Source: Helianthus annuus
Lineage: Eukaryota; Streptophyta; Magnoliopsida; Asterales; Asteraceae
Assembly (NCBI RefSeq): GCF_002127325.2
Contig: NC_035448.2
Coordinates: 87,858,753-87,922,752 of the forward strand
DNA length: 64,000 bases
Direction: 5' to 3'
Shown here piece by piece: positions 1 through 11,300 of this stretch. A program made the position numbers and the translations under genes. The notes under the pieces were generated by a model, which was not told where the DNA came from, searched no databases, and was given only the letters and a program-made list of their open reading frames with translations. The stretch's first letter is position 1. Each line of letters starts with the position of its first letter.

Positions 1-2290
1 GCATGCCCTAAGCATGTCTTCAAGAGTTTGGATCGTTCGCTCAGACTGCCCATCCGTCTGAGGATGATATGCTGTGCTCATGTCTAACCGTGAGCCGAAA
101 GATTTGTGCATCGCTTGCCATAGTTCTGACGTGAATCGTGCATCCCGATCCGAAATGATGGAGGTGGGCACCCCGTGCCTCGAAACAACTTCTTTGAGAT
201 AGATGTCTGCGAGAGTGGAGAACTTATCCGTTTCCTTTATATCTAGGAAGTGTGCAGACTTGGTGAGTCGATCCACGATCACCCATATGGTATCATTCCC
301 ACGCTGAGATCTAGGTAGGCCTGTAACGAAATCCATGGAAATTTCTTCCCATTTCCATTGAGGTATCTTAGACTGCTGAAGTAGGCCAGCTGGTTTCTGA
401 TATTCAACCTTGACTCTCGCACAGGTCAAGCATTTTCCAACGTACGTAGCGATGTGGGCCTTCATGCTAGGCCACCAATAAGTAGTTCTAATGTCGTGGT
501 ACATTTTATCCGACCCTGGATGTACCGAGTAGCGAGACTTGTGCGCTTCGTCCATCACAAGTTCGCGTAGACCGCCATAAAGTGGGACCCAAATACGCCC
601 CGTTACATAGTAGGCGCCGTCTGCCTTCCGTTCTAATCGTTGCCTTGAGCCGCGTAGGGCTTCAGCCCTGACGTTTTCTGGTTTCAATGCTTCTACCTGA
701 GCATCTCGTATCTGTGCAGGAAGGCTGGACTGAATCGTAAGTTGTAGCGCTCGCACGCGCCGAGGTAAAGTGTCTTTCCGACTGAGGGCGTCAGCCACAA
801 CATTGGCTTTGCCTGGATGGTACTTGATGGCGCTTTCGTAATCGTTCAGTGGTTCAACCCATCGTCATTGACGCATGTTCAAATCCTTCTGCTTAAGGAT
901 ATGCTCGAGGCTCCTGTGATCGGTGTAAATAGTGCACTTGGTACCGTACAGGTAGTGTCGCCATATCTTAAGCGCGAAAACAACAGCTCCCAGCTCTAAA
1001 TCGTGCGTCGTGTAGTTCCGTTCATGAATCTTAAGTTGGCGTGAAGCGTAAGCAATAACCTTGTCGCGCTGCATTAACACACATCCCAAACCCTGGATGG
1101 ATGCATCACAGTATACTACAAAATCGTCCGTGCCCTCTAGCAATGAGAGGATAGGTGCACTGCAAAGTCTATCCTTTAGGTGCTGAAAAGCAGTTTCCTG
1201 CGTGTTGCCCCAACGGTAGGTGACACCCTTCTGTGTCAGTAGTGTAAGCGGCTGAGCAATCTTTGAAAAGTCTTTAATAAACCGTCTGTAGTAACCCGCC
1301 AAACCTAAGAATTGGCGTATTTCCGTTGGCGTACGTGGTGCAGGCCAGTTTCTGATCGAATCTACCTTGGATGGATCGACATGGATCCCATCCTTGTTTA
1401 ATACATGGCCTAAGAAGTGGACTTCACGAAGCCAGAAGTCGCATTTCGAAAACTTAGCGTACAGCTGTTCCTTCCGTAGGAGTTCCAAAATAAGGCGTAG
1501 GTGCTGCTCGTGTTCCTCCTGACTCTTGGAGTAGATCAGAATGTCGTCGATGAATACAATGACGAACTTGTCGAGATAGGGTTTGCACACCCTGTTCATA
1601 AGGTCCATAAATACGGCAGGCGCATTCGTTAACCCAAATGGCATGACAAGAAACTCGTAGTGACCGTAACGAGTTCTGAATGCGGTTTTGGAGACGTCCT
1701 CATCCCGGACTCTCAACTGATGATATCCTGACCTCAAGTCTATCTTGGAGTAGTAACTCGACCCTTGCAACTGGTCGAATAAGTTGTCTATGCGTGGAAG
1801 AGGATAACGGTTCTTCACTGTTACCTTGTTCAATTCGCGGTAGTCGATGCACATTCTGAACGTACCGTCTTTCTTTCTCACGAATAACACTGGAGCTCCC
1901 CAAGGCGAAGAGCTTGGACGAATGAAGCCCTTTTCCAAGAGCTCTTGTAGCTGCTTTGACAGTTCCTCCAATTCTGATGGAGCTAGACGATATGGTGCGC
2001 GAGCTATGGGTGCTGCTCCTGGAGCGAGCTCGATTTGAAATTCGACCTGACGGTGAGGCGGTAATCCAGGTAAATCTTCAGGAAACACCTGAGGGTAGTC
2101 GCGTACAACTGGAATATCTTCCAATTTCTTTTCTTTCACTGATGCATCTGAAACGAGTGCCAAGATTGCGATGTGACCCTTCCGCAGACACTTCTGAGCC
2201 TTCAAAAAAGAGATGATGCCTACCACTGCACCACTCTTGTCACCTTGAACTTCGAGGGGTTCTTGACTAGAACGGGGAATACGAACAATC
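1..2290 (-). pseudogene. pol: Gypsy pol remnant (RT, RNase H, integrase), G1
   Basis: Would encode the replication enzymes of a chromovirus. On the minus strand the reading starts with the last residues of protease (IVRIPR near 2265-2285), then RT with YRELNK, the FIDDILIYS catalytic box (about 1520-1550), RNase H ([10 protein letters not shown]) and the integrase zinc region, leaving the window inside the integrase core. One in-frame TGA lies at 865-867, where element F has CGA; a C-to-T change at a CpG explains it. Otherwise the frame is open over about 2.2 kb. Protease is deleted upstream, at the same place as in element B. Confidence 0.88.
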
Positions 2291-3410
2291 TTTTCTTTGC
2301 ATAGGATCTCTGCTTGCTGTTGCTGCTGGAGATTCTGATTTGCAGGCTGTGGGCTCCTAAATCCTTAGCTTCATGGTCCATCTTGAGACACCTCTGGCAA
2401 CGTCCCTCGTTGCACTAACCACCGTGGTGTCTGTTGTATTAGTTACACATTGGGTGAATTCCCCGAAATCCACCCTGCCCCTAACCACCAGAAGTTGGCT
2501 GACTCGGCTCTGGTGATTACTATTCTTGCGCTGCTGCTGTGCTTGAGACTGAACGGTAGCGGAACCCTTGCTGGAATACCCATCCTATTTCCGCTTGTTG
2601 TCACTAGTAGTAGCGGGAGTAGCAGAAGTGATAGCGGTAGTAATAGCGCTGATACAACTAGGCAGCCTGTTCTGTTCCACTGCTTGATCCGTGAGGTGAT
2701 GAGCAAGACGCTGAATGTCTTGGTTATCGTCGAGGTTAGCCGTTGCAGCATGGCTCTGAACCTCTGAGGCTAGACCCTTGAGATACAATTCGATACGCTT
2801 ACTTGGAGGGTCCACCATGGTTGGACACAAGATGGCCAGTTCGTTTGACCGTTTCGTATGAGCTTCAATTTCTGACCCCGTCATTGTCAAATGGTAAAGC
2901 TCCACTTCTAACTTGTGGATGTCATCACGCGTGCAGTATCCCCTTTTTAATGCGTTCTTTGAATTCGTTCCAGGGAGTGGCGTTAGCAGCTGCCAACCCT
3001 AGTATCTGTACTTGTGTGTTCCACCAGGTTAGCGCGATTCCTTCAAAGTACCAGTGGCGTACTTGACCCTGCGAGCCTCAGGGCGTTCACACATTTCGAA
3101 TACTGACTCGAGCTTCCCAAACCAATGGAGTAGTCCCACTGCTCCTTCTGTGCCACTGAATGTGCTTGGACGACAGTCCATGAAGTTCTTGAATGTGCAG
3201 ACAGGTTGCTGTGCGTTCTGACCCGTTGCGCGAGAAAGATAGGTCAAGGTTAAGCGTGAGAGTTGGGCCACGAGAGTAGGATCTAACATCCTAGGATAGG
3301 TTTGGAATAGCAGGTTATACTTCCTGCTTGTGCGGCTGCAAGCGCCGCAACAACTTTTCATTAATGAGAGCCGTCAACTGGGCTTGAGTCATGTTCACAC
3401 GTCCGGACAT
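2291..3410 (-). pseudogene. gag: Gypsy gag remnant, G1
   Basis: Capsid-like gag of the same element. It starts at ATG 3408-3410 (MSGRVNMTQAQL), and the CTFKNFMDCRP block lies near 3160-3200. The frame is broken by several indels and by an extra segment of about 110 bp near 3212-3320, between the Ala-rich N-terminus and CTFKNF. The first zinc knuckle survives only in fragments (about 2370-2440). The second knuckle and the linker to protease are gone; the sequence jumps from a Gln-rich linker straight to the protease end. Element B has the same insertion and the same deletion. Confidence 0.8.
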
Positions 3411-3708
3411 GATCTTTATAGTAAAGGTAGTGTAAGTAAGAATGGTTCGCGAGTAGGGCGATGACAGAAAAGTGTAAGCACGTAGGCATTCTCATGTAAT
3501 GGTGTCATGTGTATCTAAGTGTACTACGAGCAAAGTTCTATATAGTTCTAGCATGCAGGTAATAAACATAAACCTTATTACCTAGAATGTCGAGTCTTGC
3601 ACGTGGAGCGAAGTGTCGTTGTGGATCGTTGAGAGCACTGTACTGGTTATAGTCTGGTTTTAATAAAAACGTTTTCCCATATTAAAACCAAGTTCTCTAT
3701 AACCAATG

Positions 3709-3720
3709 GCTCTGATACCA
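3709..3720 (-). other. Primer binding site of G1 (initiator-Met tRNA)
   Basis: The minus strand reads TGGTATCAGAGC three bases after the LTR end, the usual complement of the tRNA-iMet 3' end in plant Gypsy and Copia elements. It fixes the strand and the 5' LTR edge. Confidence 0.9.
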
Positions 3721-4139
3721 ATCTGTCACACCCCCAAAATCCCACACGCGGAGTACCACCGCTTGGAGGCGTGACATGACCAGGATCAAGCCACCAATCA
3801 TGTTGAACATATAAGTAGTAATAAAATCCATCAATACGAAAGGTGTTTATCAAAACCAACATAAGTAAATGTAGCGGAAGCATTAAAGGAAAACCCAAAC
3901 ATAAGTGTTAACGTATGAAATATCATAAGTGTTTAGTAAGCATTCACGAATCCTTGTCCACAACGACCCGCTCCTCCTTGTGCAAGCTCCATATGATACC
4001 TAAGGTCCTGCAAGGCATGCAGCAGAGAGTCAACAACTAGTTGAGCGAGTTCACAGAAAGTAAGTTCAGTAATAGTAATTGTATGAGTCGTATTATGTTC
4101 GTTCGTTGTTCATGTATAGTATTGGTTTCCATCGCGGGC

Positions 4140-4330
4140 CCTTTCGGCATGTATGCGAAGATTTGGGTTAATACTCCCAAATGCCCTAGACTATGTATAT
4201 TTGTATCGCTGGCCACCCTGGCATGTGTGCGAAGTTTTAGTATCTATAGTTCGCAGCCTCCCCGAAGCATGTGTGCGAAGATCAGTCATAATTATCGCAG
4301 CCAACCCTTGGCATGTGTGCGAAGATCAGT
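4140..4330. repeat. Degenerate tandem repeat in the G LTR
   Basis: Four copies of GCATGTGTGCGAAG (first copy one base different) at about 4148, 4212, 4267 and 4311, spaced roughly 45-65 bp. It lies between two blocks conserved in all related LTRs (GTTGAGCGAGTTCAC on the left, the CCATGCCTTGG...GAACTCACC block on the right), the slot that holds other minisatellites in LTRs F, B and D. Confidence 0.7.
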
Positions 4331-4839
4331 TCAAGTAGGTATACTAGTCTAGCCGTATCTTATCATTTACCATCCTCACCCTGAGGACTATATCATTAAG
4401 TTCTATTAGCTAAGTATGTACGTATAATTCATTCAATCCCATTCCCACCCTGGGAACCCCATGCCTTGGCTGTGTGAACTCACCTTGGGTTGCTCGGCAG
4501 ATACACAATAAAAGGCTCTTGAACTAAAGTGGTCAACCTCGTCCTAACAGGGTTACCATACAAGTCAGGTTTTGGTTTCAAGTAGTGCAGACAAGCATCA
4601 CATAGATAGCATATAAGAACACATACGGATCATGGCAACATGCAATATCACGTTCAATAATCATAACATATTCAAGATTGGGCTCGCACAAGCTTAGTGG
4701 CCTTGTGCGAGTCATCCGTTGGAGTCCACTAGTACCCGGCCCAATGTCAAGAAACCCAAACAAAACCATAACATGAACATAGCCATAAAAACATGTCTTG
4801 AGCGATCCAGAAATACATACGGCCCAACATAAATCCGAT

Positions 4840-5270
4840 CGGGTTGTGCGACCAGGTTTGGGCCTTGAGGCCCAGCAGTTAAACAACATTACTATTTGTG
4901 CGGCTGGACATGCCCTGTGCGACTGGACATGTCTTGTGCGACCAGATCAGCTTGTGCGACTGATCTGCTTGTGCGAGTGGGGTCTTGGGCTTTAAGGCCC
5001 AATGGCAAAACAGTTTAAGTGATCCGTGCGTGGCCCAAACATCATAAGCAATCCAATTAATACATCGGCCCAAACTAAATAAACGTGCAATTGGTTTGTG
5101 CGATCCGAGCAGGCTTGTACGATCTGCTCGGGTTGTGCGACAAGATGATTTGGGCTGCCCGGCCCAACAGCATAAAATAACAACTTGTGCGCATAGGGTC
5201 CTTGTGCGACCGGAGACCTTTGTGCGTGTGGACATCTTGTGCGAACAAGATACCTTGTGCGATCGGTTTA
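4840..5270 (-). repeat. Dispersed TTGTGCGA motif field in the G LTR
   Basis: About 14 occurrences of (C/G/T)TTGTGCGA or one-base variants, spaced 15-45 bp, with unrelated spacer sequence. In element sense they read TCGCACAAG. The same motif in the same sense recurs about 15 times in LTR D (60650-61200). Function unknown. Confidence 0.7.
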
Positions 5271-6230
5271 AAAATCCGGAATTTATGCATATTAGTTACA
5301 ACCCTAAATCTTGCCAATCAATTACCAAGTTTCCAATTTATCACATATCAATTAACAACTAATCAGTTTCCAATCATGCCCCTAATCGATCAAACTAACA
5401 TATCTAGCATTTCAATTCACATGAACCCTAATCAAACATATGAACAATATTCATACCATCATCATCGTGATTCATATTCTTGACCCCTATCGTGACTATT
5501 AACATAACAACATCTATTCGATTAGCATCATATAATAGCCGATTAACATTAATCAGTTTCTATTTCATCATGCAAACCATTCGAGAACAAGCTATGCTAG
5601 CCGATTGCTATCAACACCAGCCCGTTGATCTACATCACAATCAAACACAATTACAATTCCTAATCGGTTTACTTAAGCATGTCATAACATCATTCAATCA
5701 AGAAAACATAATTGAAACATGGCAGCCGATTGACATTATCATACACGTAAACATCATGTTCAATAAACCTTCAATACTTAATCATTTAATCAATCGTGAA
5801 ATCATAACATTATTCATAACACACTAATCATAGGGCACTAACCGATTAGGATAGATGAGAGTGATCCGAATTACAAGCTTCGAGAAAGAGAGGTGTTGTT
5901 GTCGTCGAGTTCTAGAGAGAAGGAAGAGAAGCTAGGGTTTTGTGTGTGTAAAGTATTTTGTAACAAATGAGGTGCAATCCCCTCTTGTGTGTGTTTGTAC
6001 GTGTAAAAGAAAGAGCAATGGGCCGGCCCTTACTTGGGCTGCCCTTGAAGTCCGATTGCAAAATATACGGCCCAAAAGGGCTTGTGCGTTGGGCTAGTGT
6101 TGTGCGGTTTGGTTCGTTTATATATTCATACATACATACATGTAAACACATAACATAGCATTCATTAAATCGAAGCATCACATAAGCGCGTAGCGTTACA
6201 CAAAGTAGGTCTAAAGTTCGAGTTGTCACA

Positions 6231-7602
6231 TTATCCCCAACTAAAAAGAAATTTCGTCCCGAAATTTGGTACGCACTCACTGAGGAAGCTAGGTAAGCTG
6301 TATCGTTCACTGGTTTTCCTGGGGTGTCACATCCTCCCCCCGTTGATCTGGAATTTCGTCCCGAAATTCCGAAGTAGTAGCTTCAGCCTCAGTAGTGGTT
6401 GCATTGGTTCCGAATAACTGGGGGTACTTTTCTGTCATCCTGTCTTCGCGTTCCCAGGTGTACTCTGGGCCACGTCTGGAGTTCCAACGAACTCGAACAA
6501 GAGGGATTCTCTTGTTTTTTTTTTTTGAGGACCTTCACATCCCGGTCCGTGATTTCAACTGGTTCCTCGACGAACTGCAACCGCTCGTCGATAGTGAGTT
6601 CTTTGAAAGGAACTATGAGGGTCTCATCTGATAGGCACTTCTTCAGATTCGACACGTGAAAGACATTGTGAACTGCCCCGAGTTCAGCTGGTAGGTTTAG
6701 CTTGTAGGCTACTTTGCCTATTTTCTCAATGATTTCGAATGGTCCGACGTACCGCGGATTTAGTTTGCCCCGTTTGCCAAAACGAACTACACCCTTCCAG
6801 GGTAAGATTTTAAGTAAAACCCGGTCCCCGACCTGAAATTCCAAAGGCTTTCTACGCTTGTCCGCGTAGGCTTTCTGACGGTCGCGTGCTGCCGCCATGC
6901 GTTGTCATATCTGTGCAATCTTTTCTGTGGCGTCCACTACAATCTCTGGACCCGTAATCTGACTATCCCCCACCTCTGCCCAACAGAGAGGTGACCGGCA
7001 TTTTCGTCCGTACAATGCCTCGAATGGAGCGGCTTGTATGCTAGTGTGATAACTGTTATTGTATGAGAACTCCACCAAAGGGAGGTGCTTTTCCCAGCCG
7101 TTGCCGAAATCAATAACGCATGCCCTAAGCATGTCTTCAAGAGTTTGGATCGTTCGCTCAGAATGCCCATCCGTCTGAGGATGATATGCTGTGCTCATGT
7201 CTAACCGTGAGCCGAAAGATTTGTGCATCGCTTGCCATAGTTCTGACGTGAATCGTGCATCCCGATCCGAAATGATGGAGGTGGGCACCCCGTGCCTCGA
7301 AACAACTTCTTTGAGATAGATGTCTGCGAGAGTGGAGAACTTATCCGTTTCCTTTATATCTAGGAAGTGTGCAGACTTGGTGAGTCGATCCACGATCACC
7401 CATATGGTATCATTTCCACGCTGAGATCTAGGTAGGCCTGTAACGAAATCCATGGAAATTTCTTCCCATTTCCATTGAGGTATCTTAGACTGCTGAAGTA
7501 GGACAGCTGGTTTCTGATATTCAACCTTGACTCTCGCACAGGTCAAGCATTTTCCAACGTACGTAGCGATGTGGGCCTTCATGCTAGGCCACCAATAAGT
7601 AG
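6231..7602 (-). pseudogene. pol: Gypsy pol 3' part (integrase and C-terminal domain) plus PPT, element G2
   Basis: Minus-strand end of a Tekay-like pol: integrase core ([24 protein letters not shown]), then the [16 protein letters not shown] and [12 protein letters not shown] blocks. The polypurine tract next to the LTR reads TTATCCCCAAC on the plus strand (6231-6241). An in-frame TGA at 6905-6907 replaces CGA. A poly-T expansion near 6513-6525 shifts the frame and destroys the chromodomain-like tail. The copy stops abruptly at 7602 in the integrase region, where an opposite-strand fragment begins. Confidence 0.88.
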
Positions 7603-8030
7603 ATAAACCGAGAAGATTGCTTAGATACGACAACGAATGGCAGCAGCTCGTGACCGTCAGAAAAGCTATGCTTATAAGCGAAGGAAACCACTCGAGTTCC
7701 AGGTTGGGGATCGAGTGCTACTTAAAGTCTCACCTTGGAAAGGTGTAGTTTGTTTTGGTAAACGAGGCAAACTCAACCCACGATATGTTGGACCCTTCGA
7801 AATCATTGAGAAAATTGGCAAGGTTGCTTACAAGTTGAATCTACCTGAAGAACTCAGCTGTGATTCGTCAAGGAACCAGTAGAGATTACTGATCAAGATG
7901 TTAAGGTTCTCAAGCATACCAGGATACCTCTTGTTCGAGTTCGTTGGAACTCCCGTCGTGGCCCAGAGTATACCTGGGAACGAGAAGACCAAATGAAACT
8001 CAAGTATCCCCAGTTGTTTAAGAAAAGTGT
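7603..8030 (+). pseudogene. pol: Plus-strand Gypsy pol tail fragment
   Basis: Begins with a degraded [11 protein letters not shown] block, followed by [12 protein letters not shown] and [15 protein letters not shown] (7637 onward). An internal deletion of roughly 120 bp after EELS (about 7857) removes the [11 protein letters not shown] block. The frame then resumes with EPVEITDQDVKVL and ends in the chromodomain-like PEYTWERED motif near 8000. It faces the G2 fragment head-on at 7602/7603. Copia E1 begins at 8031. Confidence 0.85.
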
Positions 8031-8503
8031 TGTTGGTGCATGCATCTGTCGACTTCGTCTTGTATCGAGTCTAGAGTAGAATAGGCTAAAACAAGGCATG
8101 AAATCCAAGAATATGTATTTAAAGGTGATTCGGCTCCAAATGACATTTTGTCATTTGGAGCGAAACCCCTATTATCTGTTTCCGCCCGAGAGTGTTATAG
8201 GTTTTGATTTCGCCTGGAATGTTAAGTCTTGATTCCGCTCGTACATGTTCGAGCGAAATCAGAACAACTATATATATATGTGTGTCTTGGAGCGAAATTA
8301 GAGAGTGGTCTGAGTCATTGTCTTCCGGTGAGCCACGAAGTGCTGCTGAAGTGTTGTCAGGACTGTAAACGTCATCAAAATCAATAGAATCAACAGTTGA
8401 TAGTGTATACTTGCTGAATTGAACCTGATTTGTCTGTTTCCGCCGTTCGAATCAGGAATAGTTCTTCTGTTCGACTCAATCGAGTCCGAAACACGATCCT
8501 ACA
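8031..8503 (+). repeat. 5' LTR of Copia E1 (473 bp)
   Basis: Starts TGTTGGTGCATG and ends CGATCCTACA, followed by a tRNA-iMet PBS (TGGTATCAGAGC, 8506-8517). A TATATATATA stretch near 8268-8278 is a likely TATA box. A perfect 13-bp hairpin (8133-8145 with 8149-8161) lies upstream of it. GAGCGAAATC/GATTTCGCTC motifs occur several times in both orientations. The partner LTR is not in the window. Confidence 0.85.
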
Positions 8504-8739
8504 AGTGGTATCAGAGCTAAGGAGGAAGAGCTCTTTTCAATTCAGCCGAAAATTCTGTTTTTCTACATCTTCTACACAGTCTTTTGCTATTTAACCGAGA
8601 AAAATTGATTGGATTGATATGATTTTTGCACAGTATGCTCGGAATTGTAGTCTAACAAAGCCTTAAAAGTATCAGCATCAAATTCGAATTAAAACTTGTT
8701 AGAATTGTGATTTTGCTCGAAACGAGTTCGAGAAATGAT

Positions 8740-9030
8740 GACGTTACGTTTGATTCCGCTCAGAATTACATCTTGATTCCGCTCCAAACTCCTGATTTCG
8801 CTCGAACTGCAGATTCCGCTCCAAAGTTACATTCTGATTTCGCTTCTGAGTATAGTGTGATTTCGCTCCTATTGAACTGGTTAATTCTGCTCCTGAACAC
8901 TTTCTGATTTCGCTCCTGGATACAGTGATTCTGCTCCTGGATACATAGTGATTACGCTCCTGTTTACTTGTTGATTCCGCTCTAAACAGTGATCCCACTT
9001 AAATTGTTGATTTCGCTCGAAAGGACTGTT
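8740..9030 (+). repeat. Dispersed GATTYCGCTC motif field in the E1 leader
   Basis: Around a dozen copies of GATTTCGCTC/GATTCCGCTC and close variants, spaced about 18-30 bp, between the PBS and the gag start. The same motif is present in the E1 LTR. It does not encode protein. Confidence 0.75.
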
Positions 9031-9054
9031 GTAAAAATTTTTAAAATCTGAAAA

Positions 9055-10581
9055 ATGGATGAGGAATTTTACAACGCATTCGCTACACCGGTTACCCCGA
9101 TTAGTTTGGTACAGAACACAATGCTAGAAAACGAAACGGGAACAATGCAAAAACCGCCCAAGCTCATGAACATTGAGGAATATAAGGGTTGGGAAGGTCG
9201 TTTCAAAAACTGGGTACAAGCTAATTACCTAGACGCTTGGGAATGTGTGGAGACGAACTATGTGAGACCATTAAATGACGATGAAGAAGAAGTTGCGATT
9301 AAAGATATGAGTGCCGATGACAAGAAGAAATATAAGAATGAGAAAATGATGCTGAGTTTGCTACAACAAGCTGTGAAAGAAGACATCATGGTCTTATTAC
9401 AACACAACGGAAGTTCGTATTCAATTTGGAAAGCTTTAAGATCGAAGTTTGTTGGTAGTCAGGAAATGATCAAGATCAAGAAATCACTCTTAAAGAAAGA
9501 ATTTGACTTGTTTCGTGGATTAAAGAATTAGAGCATAAAGCAAATCATCGAAAGATATTGCAATTTGTTGGTGAATATGAAGAGGGTAAGCATCAACAAA
9601 GATAATGAAGAACTGATAGAGAAGTTAGCAGGTGCTTTGCCACACGAAACATGGGGCACATACTTGATGATGCTTAGAAACAAGAAAGGATTTAGCACGT
9701 TAACCTTGAGCAAATTCATTGAGATGTTGGAAGCTCAAGAGATGGAGCAAAGAACGATTGTTCGAATGAAAGATTTTGACGGTGAACAGGATATCGGGTT
9801 GTACTACAAAGCAGGTGTGAATGAGAAATCTACGAATTTATCTCCAAAAGTGGAAACTGCTTACAACGCCAAGAATTCAACTGGAAGTTCATCAAAAGGA
9901 TCTAGCAGCAACACAAATTTCTCATCATTTCCATCATTTGATCCGAACATTTCAGCAACAAAGAATGGAAGAAAACTTCAATGCAATATTGTATTAAATC
10001 TTGAGAATGATCAAGATTATTCAGATGAAGTTGCTAAAAATCAAATGTCTTTATTGGGAATGGTTTTAGAATCTTACAGTGTTTTTGTTGCAGGTCGTAT
10101 CGGGAATCCAATGCTAACAAAAGAGGATTACGACCAGATAGATGCTGAAGAGATGGAGCTGATGGACATAAAATGGTGTTTGGCCAGCGTGTTAAGGAGA
10201 GCTGAGAAATTCAAGCAGATCACGGGGAGAGATGATCTTCGTGAGGCGAATGTTTCTACTTTAGGTTTTGACAAATCTAAAGTCACTTGTTTTCATTGCA
10301 GGGAAAAGGGACATTTCAAGAGGGAGTGTACAAATCGCGAGGCAAGTGGAGCTCAGAATCCTTTCAACAACAACAATGATTACTATCGAAAGGCCATCTA
10401 TCATCAAGTTGCTCAACAACCATCTCAACAACAACAACATCAGGCACAAACTGCACATGGAAGAAATGTGATCAAAGATTCTTCAAAGAGAGCTTGTGTG
10501 GTTAACTAAGAGTTTTCAAAGAGAGCTGATGGTAGTGCTTTGATTATTGATCAAGATGATGAGAAATTACCTGAAGGTTTT
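9055..10581 (+). pseudogene. gag: Copia gag, N-terminal part, E1 (interrupted)
   Basis: Starts MDEEFYNAFATPV. A UBN2-type gag core follows (WEGRFKNWVQ, WKALRSKFVGS), then a CCHC knuckle CFHCREKGHFKREC at about 10290-10330 and a Gln-rich tail. In-frame stops at 9529-9531 (TAG) and 10507-10509 (TAA) break it, but the frame itself does not shift. The coding sequence stops at the E2 insertion: LPEGF ends at the TSD GTTTT (10577-10581) and the same reading resumes at 29044 as SWENFTWDDY. E2 plus one TSD is 18,467 bp, which matches the change of frame. Confidence 0.88.
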
Positions 10582-11044
10582 TGTTGGTGCATGTTTTGTG
10601 ACAACAGCTTAGATTTGGTCTTTGGATATCTTGTAATTAGTTAAACGATAAACAGTTAGCGGGTTTAGCTTTGTAATAGTTAGTAATAGTGATTTAAGAG
10701 TGATTGGGCCAAACCAAACCCACATATGGGGGGGGGTTGCGAATTGGGCCTTGCCCAAGACCTAGTCCATATGCAAAACTTTGTCCTATATAAACAAAGC
10801 TTAGCATTAGGGTTTAGGTTAATCTTCTAATCACCTTAATCACTGGGAGAGAATTCGTGAAAGAGAACGGCTTGGACGAATTAGGATCTTGATTGATTGT
10901 AATCGTTACGAAGATAATCAATAAAGATCGGGTTTGAAGGATTTCTGTTTTCTACACTTTTCTGTGAAATCTAATCTAAGGGATTCCGCACTCTAGGTTA
11001 GATCAACGATTCTGTTACGATCCGCACGCGTTAGGGGACTTACA
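10582..11044 (+). repeat. 5' LTR of Copia E2 (463 bp)
   Basis: TGTTGGTGCATG...GGGGACTTACA, followed by PBS TGGTATCAGAGC at 11047-11058. TATATAAAC at 10787-10795 is the probable TATA box and AATAAA at 10920-10925 the probable poly(A) signal, so U3 is about 240 bp and R lies in between. Confidence 0.95.
10787..10795 (+). promoter_or_regulatory. TATA box of the E2 5' LTR
   Basis: TATATAAAC, repeated at the matching place in the 3' LTR (28786-28794) and in the related solo LTR (12702-12710). The start site is not visible from sequence but should lie about 30 bp downstream. Confidence 0.75.
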
Positions 11045-11300
11045 ATTGGTATCAGAGCATTCGGCTCTTGATTGGCTTGGTTCAGAATCGTTTCTGCAAA
11101 AAAATCGGCATTTTTGGAGGTTTTTGAAGGCTGAGTTCGTGTTCTGCTGGTGATTTCGGATAAGATTCAAGCATTTCGGATCATTACTGATCAAAATACT
11201 CGAATTTCGGACCATTACTGATAGAAATCTTGCATTTCTGATCAATTTCGGACCTGAAAAAGGCAATTTCGGACCAGAAACAGAGATTACGGATCATTTT

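Larger units (their letters stand above)
1..3723 (-). mobile_element. Internal region of Gypsy (Tekay-like) element G1, cut by the window start
   Basis: Minus-strand Ty3/Gypsy interior: PBS beside the LTR at 3724, then gag remnant, then reverse transcriptase, RNase H and integrase running off base 1. Bases 1-484 match 7118-7601 (element G2) with only a few differences, so the two copies are very close relatives. The protease coding region is missing. G1 shares its 5' LTR with G2, whose 3' LTR it also is. Probably dead because of one nonsense codon in pol and a broken gag. Confidence 0.9.
3724..6230 (-). repeat. Gypsy LTR shared by G1 and G2 (2,507 bp)
   Basis: Bounded by TGTCACACCCCC on the left and AGTTGTCACA on the right (plus strand), i.e. 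a TGTGACAACTCG...GGGGTGTGACA LTR on the minus strand. The left flank is a PBS, so the LTR is the 5' LTR of G1. The right flank is a polypurine tract and the pol 3' end of G2, so it is also the 3' LTR of G2. It contains a degenerate minisatellite (4140-4330) and a field of TTGTGCGA motifs (4840-5270). Small ORFs inside are not credible genes. Confidence 0.92.
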
